49,240 nucleotides of DNA from Gammaproteobacteria bacterium (GTDB lineage: Bacteria > Pseudomonadota > Gammaproteobacteria > Ga0077536): contig SHZJ01000027.1 in NCBI GenBank assembly GCA_009692365.1, positions 1-49,240 of the forward strand, read 5' to 3'. Under the pieces are notes generated by a model. The model did no database searches and had not been told where the DNA came from. It saw nothing but the letters and a program-made list of their open reading frames with translations. Each line of letters opens with the position of its first letter. Position 1 is the stretch's first letter. A program made the position numbers and the translations under genes. Positions 43,207 to 49,240 of the stretch are shown here, piece after piece.

Positions 43207-43815
43207 ATGAAAATTTATTACGCGCCCAACACTCGAGCGGTTCGCATCGTCTGGCTGTTCAAGGAATTGGGACTGCCCTATGAACTCGAGACCTTCCAGC
43301 TGGGCGACCCCAAAATGCGCGCGCCAGCGTATCTGGCGGTCCACCCGCTCGGCCGCGTGCCCGCCCTGAAGGACGACGACGGCACGCTAATTCTGGAGTC
43401 CGGGGCTATCGTGCAATATGTGCTGGCAAAATATGCGGCCGGTCGTTTAGCGCCCACCCCCGCAACGCCACATTTCGCGCCCTACTTGCAGTGGCTGCAC
43501 TTTGCGGAAGGCATGCTCATGCCGCCCGTTAACACCATCGTGGTGGAAACTATTTTGTTGCCGACCGAGCGCCGTAATCAGGTGAACGTGGAGCGCGCGG
43601 TTAAGTTACTGGGGCGCCTGCTACAGGCGGTCGACGCACACCTCGAGGGGCGGGAGTTTTTGGCCGGCAGTTTCAGCGGTGCGGACATCATGACCGGGCA
43701 TGCGTGCATCGTCAGTGCGCGTCTGGGCGCGGAAGTTGCCGACAAACCTAACTTGCGCGCTTACCTCGAGCGACTGCAAGCACGCCCGGCGTTACAAGCC
43801 GCCTGGAACGCATGA
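43207..43815 (+). CDS. Glutathione S-transferase
   Basis: The 202-residue protein begins MKIYYAPNTRAVRIVWLFKE with a thioredoxin-fold N-terminal domain. The gamma-Glu binding segment DGTLILESGAIVQYVLAKYA (ESGAI motif, about residues 60-79) is present, with the cis-Pro loop GRVPAL. The all-helical C-terminal domain has the GST N-capping motif FLAGSFSGADIMTGH. The N-terminal Asn/Thr at the usual Ser/Cys/Tyr position leaves the catalytic residue open. It suits conjugation or isomerisation in the neighbouring catabolic genes. Confidence 0.92.
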   Translation: MKIYYAPNTRAVRIVWLFKELGLPYELETFQLGDPKMRAPAYLAVHPLGRVPALKDDDGTLILESGAIVQYVLAKYAAGRLAPTPATPHFAPYLQWLHFAEGMLMPPVNTIVVETILLPTERRNQVNVERAVKLLGRLLQAVDAHLEGREFLAGSFSGADIMTGHACIVSARLGAEVADKPNLRAYLERLQARPALQAAWNA

Positions 43816-43906
43816 GCCGACTCACCGCAGCGCGGCGCGCGACCCGCAAGAGCGCGCCAGTGACGTCTGCGGCCACAGCAACCAGTCTTTTTTTTAAGGA
43901 AAAAAC

Positions 43907-44632
43907 ATGAGCGATACCGCAATTGTGAGTGGCGTAGGCCCAGAACAAGGTATGGGCGCGCAGCTGGTGCGTCGCTTTGCCAAACGCGGGCTGCACGTTT
44001 TTGCGGCCGGGCGTACCGGCGCGAGTCTGGACGCCCTCGTGGCCAACATCCAGCGTGGTGGCGGGCGGGCCACGGCGGTGATCGCTGATGCCACGGATGA
44101 ACTCGCCACCATCGAACTCTTTGGCCAGGCCCGGGCCGTCGGCAAAATCGATCTGGTGGTCTACAACACCGGCAACAACACGCCGGGTCGCATTGAGGAC
44201 ATGAGCGCGGCGTTTTTTGAAAACAGCTGGCGGGTGTGCTGTTTTGGCGGGTTCTTATACGGCCGCGAAGCCGTGAAGTACATGAAACGCGATGGCGGCG
44301 GTACGATTCTATTTACCGGCGCGAGCGCGTCCCTGCGTGGCAGGCCGAATTTTGGCGCCTTCAATTCCTCCAAAGCGGCACTGCGTTGCCTGGCGCAGGC
44401 CATGGCGAAAGAGTACGGCGCTGATGGCATTCATGTGGGGCACGTGGTGATCGACGGCGCTATCGGCGGGGAGAAAATTCGAACTCGCTATCCCGAGTAC
44501 GCGGCAAAACTGGGCGAAGAAGGGCTGATGGATATACAAGCGATCGTTGATGCTTTCGAGTATCTATACCAGCAGCCGCGCCGTGGTTGGTCGTTTGAAG
44601 TGGACGTTAGAACCGCGCTCGAAAACTGGTAG
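43907..44632 (+). CDS. Short-chain dehydrogenase/reductase with Phe at the catalytic Tyr position
   Basis: The 241-residue protein has a Rossmann start (AIVSGVGPEQGMGAQLVRRF; the Gly-rich turn varies from TGxxxGxG) and LVVYNTGNNTPG in place of NNAG. FTGASASLRGRPNFGAFNSSKAALR gives the Ser and Lys of the active site, but the YxxxK motif is FNSSK. Phe at this place is known in some SDR proteins with KFAL-type motifs, so it may be a binding protein or use a different acid. AAGGAA precedes the ATG by about seven bases. It is in the same orientation as the GST and the following crotonase. Confidence 0.88.
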   Translation: MSDTAIVSGVGPEQGMGAQLVRRFAKRGLHVFAAGRTGASLDALVANIQRGGGRATAVIADATDELATIELFGQARAVGKIDLVVYNTGNNTPGRIEDMSAAFFENSWRVCCFGGFLYGREAVKYMKRDGGGTILFTGASASLRGRPNFGAFNSSKAALRCLAQAMAKEYGADGIHVGHVVIDGAIGGEKIRTRYPEYAAKLGEEGLMDIQAIVDAFEYLYQQPRRGWSFEVDVRTALENW

Positions 44633-44705
44633 TCGCAGCACTTAACAAGGCCCGGCTGGCGGCCCCAGCCGGCGCAACTTTTTACCGACATCAACAGGGC
44701 AAACC

Positions 44706-45374
44706 ATGAGCGCCACCTATAGCATCGACAACGAGATCGCGGTCATCACCATGGATGATGGCCGCGCTAACGCGATCAATCCCAGCATGCTGGACGCGCT
44801 CAACGGGGCGCTGGACCGGGCCGAGAAAGAAGCCAAAGCGGTGGTTATCACGGGTCGCCCAGAGCGTTTCTCGGCGGGCTTCGACCTCAAGCTGATCGCG
44901 AGCGCGACGCCGGCGGCGGTAACGCAACTGGTGCAGGACGGGGGCCGCCTCGCGCTGCGCCTGTTCACCTTCCCGCTGCCGGTGGTCGCAGCTTGCACGG
45001 GTCACGGCATCGCGATGGGTTGTTTCATTCTGCTGGCCTGCGACGTCCGGTTGGGCGTGCGCGGTGCCTACAAAATTGGCGCGAACGAGAGCGCCATCAA
45101 CATGGTGCTACCCGTATTTGGCCTGGAACTGGCGAAAGCCCGCATTAGCCCGCGTTACCTCACGCAGGCGATCGTGAACGCGCAATTGTTTGACCCGGAC
45201 GAAGCCGTGCTGGCCGGCTATCTTGATCAGGTGGGAACCAGCGAGCGTCTGCTTGCCGATGCCATCGCGAGCGCTGCAGGTCTTAAAGCGCTGACCTCGA
45301 CCGTCTATGCCCGCAACAAAGTGCTGATCCGCGAGGCGACAAGCAACGCGATAGCGCTCAGCCTAGCAACCTAG
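44706..45374 (+). CDS. Enoyl-CoA hydratase/isomerase (crotonase) family protein
   Basis: The protein has 222 residues, shorter than the typical 260. It has the core crotonase segments: RPERFSAGFDLKLIASA (first oxyanion region) and ACTGHGIAMGCFILLACDVR (second). NESAINMVLPVFGLELAKAR replaces the usual Glu-bearing region, and the C-terminal helices are abbreviated (SLAT end). The segment after GCFILLACDVR lacks an acidic residue at the hydratase Glu position, so isomerase, thioesterase or non-hydratase activity is possible. CAGGG precedes the ATG. It is the last of the plus-strand run and converges on the Baeyer-Villiger gene. Confidence 0.9.
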   Translation: MSATYSIDNEIAVITMDDGRANAINPSMLDALNGALDRAEKEAKAVVITGRPERFSAGFDLKLIASATPAAVTQLVQDGGRLALRLFTFPLPVVAACTGHGIAMGCFILLACDVRLGVRGAYKIGANESAINMVLPVFGLELAKARISPRYLTQAIVNAQLFDPDEAVLAGYLDQVGTSERLLADAIASAAGLKALTSTVYARNKVLIREATSNAIALSLAT

Positions 45375-45383
45375 GGCGGGCCC

Positions 45384-45441
45384 GCGCGGGGCAGGTCGTG
45401 CAGCGGGGTGTCGGCGAGGGAGCTTGAAAAGCGCCCCGCGC
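45384..45441. terminator. Inverted repeat between convergent genes
   Basis: GCGCGGGGC (45384-45392) pairs perfectly with GCCCCGCGC (45433-45441) across a 40-base loop in the 75 bases between the crotonase and the monooxygenase. A bidirectional termination role is suggested only by position; there is no U-run. Confidence 0.4.
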
Positions 45442-45449
45442 CCGCAATC

Positions 45450-47134
45450 TCAACGAATGTTAAAGCCCGGATAGCCCTGTGCTGCGATGTCGGCACACAG
45501 GCGGCGATAGGTGCCAAAACCACCGATGTAGGGCAGGAATACCCGCGGCTTGCCGGGGATATTGGCCCCCATGTACCACGAGTCAGCTTGCGGAAAAAGC
45601 GTCGCCGCAGCGAGTTCCTGAACCTGCGCGCCCCACAGCGCTTTGGCCTGCTGGGTCGCCTCGATACTGGCAGCACCGCGCGCCCGCAGGTGCTCGCTGC
45701 AAGCGCAAATCCAGTCTACGTGTTGCTCGATCGAGGTGGGCATATTGCCCAATACCGAGGGGCTGCCCGGCCCGGTCACCATGAACAAATTAGGGAATCC
45801 CTGGGCGCACGTGCCCAGATAAGTTTGCGGGCCGGCGGACCATTTTGACGCCAGCGCGAGACCATCGCGGCCATGGATGGCGATGCGGTTCAGCGGTCCG
45901 GTCATGGCATCAAAACCCGTGGCGAAAACCAGTGCATCGAGCGCATGGGTTTGCACCCGGTACGGATACCCGCGGCGGTGATTTCCTCGATCGGGGTTTC
46001 GCGCAGGTCGACGAGTTCGACGTTGTCGCGGTTGAAAGTCTCAAAATAATTAGCGTCCAACGGCAGACGCTTAGTGCCGATGGGGTAGCCACTGGGAATT
46101 AGCTTGCGCGCGACGGCTGGATCGGTGACTGCGCTGCGAATTTTCTCACGCACAAAATTGGCCGCCAGAGCGTTAGCGCGAGGATCAGCCAGAAGATCGC
46201 GGAAGCTGCCGAACAGCCACTCAAAACCACCCTTTTGCCAATCGGCCTCGAAGCGTTCCTGCAGCGCCTCGGGATCGAGTTTGAGCGCTTGGGCGTCCTG
46301 CCAATCATAGGGCTGACCAATGGTCGACCAGCGGCAGGTTTCCCGGATTTGCTTGATCTTGCGCTTGAGTTCCCCGACCCGCGCGGCCGACAGCGGCGCA
46401 TTGCGCGCAGGGATGCTGAAATTAGGCGTCCGCTGGAACACCGTCAAATGAGCGCACTGCTGCGCGATCACGGGGATGCACTGGATGCCCGAGGACCCCG
46501 TGCCGACCACCCCCACTCGCAGACCCGTGAAATCTACGCCCTCGTGGGGCCACTGCCCGGTGTGGTACCAGCTTGCCTTGAATTGCTCGAGACCCGGAAT
46601 ACTCGGCACCTGCGCGGCCGAGAGGCAGCCGACTGCCGTGATGAGGTAGCGCGCACAAACCTCCACGCCCTGCTCGGTGACCACCCGCCACCGCGCGCTG
46701 GCCTCCTCGTAGCTTGCTCGGGTGATGCGCGTATTGAACTGGAACGCGGCCCGCAAATCGAACCGCTCGGCGACATGCTCCAGATAGCGCCGGATCTCGG
46801 CCTGCCCCGGGAAACGACAGCTCCAAGTCCAGGCTTGCGCTAATTCCTCGGAAAAAGTGTAGGAATACACCCAGCTCTCCGAATCCGAACCCGCACCCGG
46901 ATAGCGGTTCCAGTACCAAGTGCCGCCCACGCCGGCGCCTTGTTCAAAGGCTGCGTAAGACAGACCCAACTGCCGCAACCGGTAAGTGGCGTAGAGGCCT
47001 GCGAAGCCCGCGCCGATCACCACGGCGTCCACTGTGGCGGCGACCCCGGGACCGGCGATCGCGTGGTTGGTTTCGGTGCTAGACAGGTGCGCGCTCCTTG
47101 GCCGCAGCAAAAAGGTGTTCGCCGTGCTGTTCAA
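45450..47134 (-). pseudogene. Flavin Baeyer-Villiger monooxygenase, broken by a frameshift near 45960
   Basis: The first frame (47134 to about 45962) has the FAD Rossmann motif VVIGAGFAGLYATYRLRQLG (residues about 38-57), WNRYPGAGSDSES, the BVMO-like fingerprint FKASWYHTGQWP (Ala for the usual Gly), and the NADPH motif VVGTGSSGIQCIP. The second frame continues from 45959 with RVQTHALDALVFATGFDAMTG and VTGPGSPSVLGNMPTSIEQH, the BVMO C-terminal text. A one-base loss near 45960 joins them: T61-G59 (ACC) runs into CGG GTG. Together they make about 560 residues, normal length. Assembly or sequencing error is possible. A good AAGGAG lies before a CTG codon at 47086, so the start is also uncertain. 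An intact enzyme would insert oxygen into ketones to form esters or lactones. Confidence 0.85.
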
Positions 47135-47241
47135 ACACCAGCCGGCAGCGGCTGTTGAGCCGGCCCAGAAGCCAACGCCAGGGCGCGCGCTGGCCGGCAG
47201 ATCTGGCGTTTAAAAAAACGCTGGCGGCGACGCCCAGCGCG

Positions 47242-48117
47242 CTAACTCGCCGCGCTCGACGACTCTGGTGGTGGGGCGTCGAAGTCGCTGGCCGCGTGGC
47301 GTTCAGGCAATTGGCTGGCGGGATCGCCCCACACGCGGTTGACCCGGCGCCCGCGTTGTACCGCCGGGCGTTGCGCGATGGCGTCGGTCCAGCGCTGCAC
47401 GTGGGTGTAATCCTGGACCTGCAAAAATTCGGCCGCCTCGTAGATTAGGCCTTTGATCAGCGCGCCATACCAAGGCCAGATGGCGACGTCGGCGATTGAA
47501 TATTCCTCTCCCGCCATATATTGGTGTTCGGCCAGATGTCGGTCGAGCACATCGAGTTGCCGCTTCACCTCCATCGCAAAACGGTCGATGGCGTATTCGA
47601 TCTTGGTGGGTGCATAAGCGTAAAAATGACCAAACCCCCCGCCCAAATAGGGCGCACTGCCCATCTGCCAAAACAGCCAAGACCAGCACTCGGTACGGGC
47701 CTTGGCGGCGGCAGGAATTAAGGCCCCGAATTTCTCGGCTAAATAGACCAAGATGGCACCGGATTCAAACACCCGGATGGGCGTAGGCCCACTGCGATCA
47801 ACCAAAACAGGAATTTTGGAATTGGGATTGGCCGCCACGAAACCGTGGCCAAATTGCTGGCCCTCTTGAATGTTCACCAGCCAAGCGTCGTACTCAGCAC
47901 CGCGGTGGCCGAGCACTAAAAGCTCTTCCAGCATCACGGTGACCTTCACGCCGTTCGGTGTACCCAAGGAGTAAAGTTGCAACGGATGGGTACCCACGGG
48001 GAGTTCTTTGTCGTGGGTCGCCCCCGCCACCGGCCGATTGATATTCGCGAATTTCCCGCCGTTGTTCTTGTTCCAAGTCCACACTTTAAGCGGGGTATAG
48101 GCCGAGTCATCCGTCAT
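47242..48117 (-). CDS. yghU: YghU-type glutathione transferase / disulfide-bond oxidoreductase
   Basis: The 291-residue protein starts MTDDSAYTPLKVWTWNKNNG, with the YghU-specific N-terminal extension WTWNKNNGGKFANINRPVAG. The thioredoxin-fold domain has YSLGTPNGVKVTVMLEEL (T-P-N motif that binds glutathione disulfide) and VFESGAILVYLAEKFG. The helical domain contains YMAGEEYSIADVAIWPWYGA. YghU proteins bind two glutathiones and show disulfide-bond reductase and peroxidase activity. It is upstream of the monooxygenase on the same strand and 257 bases from the divergent dioxygenase gene. Confidence 0.93.
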   Translation of the reverse strand: MTDDSAYTPLKVWTWNKNNGGKFANINRPVAGATHDKELPVGTHPLQLYSLGTPNGVKVTVMLEELLVLGHRGAEYDAWLVNIQEGQQFGHGFVAANPNSKIPVLVDRSGPTPIRVFESGAILVYLAEKFGALIPAAAKARTECWSWLFWQMGSAPYLGGGFGHFYAYAPTKIEYAIDRFAMEVKRQLDVLDRHLAEHQYMAGEEYSIADVAIWPWYGALIKGLIYEAAEFLQVQDYTHVQRWTDAIAQRPAVQRGRRVNRVWGDPASQLPERHAASDFDAPPPESSSAAS

Positions 48118-48374
48118 TAGTCAAATCTCCGATTCCTTGTTACATGGCGCGCGCTGCCGGTCGAAAGGTTCTCCAGCAAGACTAAACAACCGCGCAGTGT
48201 AAGTCATCCCACGCGTGGCGCGTCGTTATCGCTGCGCACCATGACCACCAGCTCCAGCGAATGACTACCTGAGCGGTGCCGGCATGCGGGTGCCGCGGCC
48301 AGCTTTCACGGCGAGCCTCTGAGGCGGGGCTATTGCGCTAAGCTTGCCGCTAGACCCGCCTAAGGAGACTGCCA

Positions 48375-49240
48375 GTGAACAGCATGGCGTGTGCGCCCGA
48401 GCTCCAATTCAAACCGCTCAGCCCCACCCTCGGCATTGAGGTCAGCGGGCTGGACCTAGCGGGCGCGGTGAGTGCTGCTGTCATCGCAGAACTCCGGGCA
48501 CGCTTAGTCGCCCACCAAGTGTTGTGTATTCGGGACCAGCAGCTAAGCGAGCGTCAGCAGATCGATTTCACGCAGCAATGGGGGCCGCTAGAGGATTTTC
48601 CCGAGGAGAACAAAACGGTTGCTGCGGCGAGCATCTATCACGTGGCCAATGTTTCGGCCACCGGCGAACACCTCCCGGAAACCGACCATCGGGTGGTCTT
48701 CCAGAAGGTCAACGCGCTGTGGCACACCGACAGCTCTTATCGCTACATCCCCGCCTTTGCGTCGCTGCTGTATGGCATCGAGGTCCTGCCGGCCGACGCG
48801 CACGGCGGTCGGACTGCATTTTCGAACATGCTGGCGGCCTACGACGCGCTGCCGGCTACGCTCAAGGCCCGCATCGAACCGCTGCAGATGGTGCATTCCT
48901 ACGAACACGGCCGGCGCCTGTATCCGCAACTCCCAGCGCTGAGCAAATTTGAAAAAGACGCGGTGCCGCCGGTCGCTCACCCACTGGTCAGGGTCCATCC
49001 CGACCGGGGCGGCCGACGTTCGCTGTATATCACCGCCAACGCTGGCAGCGAGATCAGCGGGCTGTCGCTGACAGACGGACAGGCGCTGCACGCCACCTTG
49101 GTCGCGCATCTTTCCCAGCCCGCGTTTTGTTATTTTCACCGGTGGCGGCAGGGGGATTTGGTAATCTGGGATAACCGCACGGTGCTGCACAAAGCCGAGC
49201 ATTACGATATGGCCCGCTACCGACGGGTCTTTCGGCGCAC
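48375..49240 (+). CDS. TauD/TfdA-family alpha-ketoglutarate dioxygenase (cut by window end)
   Basis: A GTG at 48375 with AAGGAG eight to nine bases upstream opens a frame that runs to the end of the window (288 codons seen). An ATG three codons on is an alternative. It begins VNSMACAPELQFKPLSPTLG, then GIEVSGLDLAG, the standard TauD/TfdA opening. The iron ligands are His117 and Asp119 in ALWHTDSSYR and a distal His in DNRTVLHKAEHYD. A likely 2-oxoglutarate-binding Arg lies in the final YRRVFRRT. Only a few C-terminal residues are missing. It hydroxylates an organic substrate, for example in taurine, sulfonate or aryloxyacid use; the substrate is not known. It is divergent from yghU. Confidence 0.93.
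   Translation, partial: MNSMACAPELQFKPLSPTLGIEVSGLDLAGAVSAAVIAELRARLVAHQVLCIRDQQLSERQQIDFTQQWGPLEDFPEENKTVAAASIYHVANVSATGEHLPETDHRVVFQKVNALWHTDSSYRYIPAFASLLYGIEVLPADAHGGRTAFSNMLAAYDALPATLKARIEPLQMVHSYEHGRRLYPQLPALSKFEKDAVPPVAHPLVRVHPDRGGRRSLYITANAGSEISGLSLTDGQALHATLVAHLSQPAFCYFHRWRQGDLVIWDNRTVLHKAEHYDMARYRRVFRR

Overview
The window is GC-rich bacterial DNA with dense short operons and Shine-Dalgarno-led genes. It reads as a free-living, aerobic proteobacterium, most likely gammaproteobacterial. The reasons are an acnD/prpF-type methylcitrate cluster, REP-like intergenic repeats, an AA10 LPMO and an IS3-family element. The genus cannot be fixed from the sequence. No rRNA, tRNA or CRISPR array was seen.

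Layout. (1) 1-534: left-truncated IS3-family element (orfA, part of orfB) ending beside a REP-like repeat. (2) 760-1605: crotonase. (3) 1655-1962: REP-like array lying between convergent genes. (4) 1972-5930, minus: hyuA-hyuB-type hydantoinase/carboxylase operon ending in a small Cys-rich protein. (5) 6144-7727, minus: haem-copper oxidase subunit III (NorE-like), subunit IV and an unknown membrane protein. (6) 8060-13399, minus: second hyuA-hyuB pair coupled to a class III aminotransferase. (7) 13681-15813: a membrane glycosyltransferase between two different repeat arrays. (8) 15983-24762: AzoR, MaoC dehydratase, a conserved hypothetical, an HD protein, a secreted SIGPGGG-repeat protein, an LPMO, a rhomboid protease and two luciferase-like (LLM) oxidoreductases. 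(9) 24932-26218: a CDP-glycerol-type transferase interrupted by an in-frame TAG. (10) 26771-28455: MFS transporter and SnoaL-like protein. (11) 28634-36385: methylcitrate cycle operon (GntR regulator, prpB, prpC, acnD, an inserted crotonase, prpF) with two matching palindromic operators around a promoter. (12) 36720-40391: cyclase-ATPase-TPR signalling protein. (13) 40567-41442: GrdB/PrdB-family protein with an in-frame TGA where a redox Cys is expected, followed at once by a SECIS-like hairpin; best read as a selenoprotein. (14) 41841-49240: catabolic genes (HCCA-isomerase-like, nitroreductase, GST, SDR, crotonase, frameshifted Baeyer-Villiger monooxygenase, YghU-type GST, TauD/TfdA dioxygenase).

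How it fits together. Many genes suit turnover of organic acids, cyclic amides/ketones or aromatic compounds through CoA thioesters (three crotonases, MaoC, BVMO, SDR, HCCA isomerase, two LLM enzymes, two HyuAB pairs). The methylcitrate cycle would consume the propionyl-CoA released. The most notable feature is the selenoprotein candidate at 40567-41442. Other items worth checking are two gene-flanking repeat families that grow by tandem duplication, two broken genes, and a structured acnD-crotonase intergenic region.
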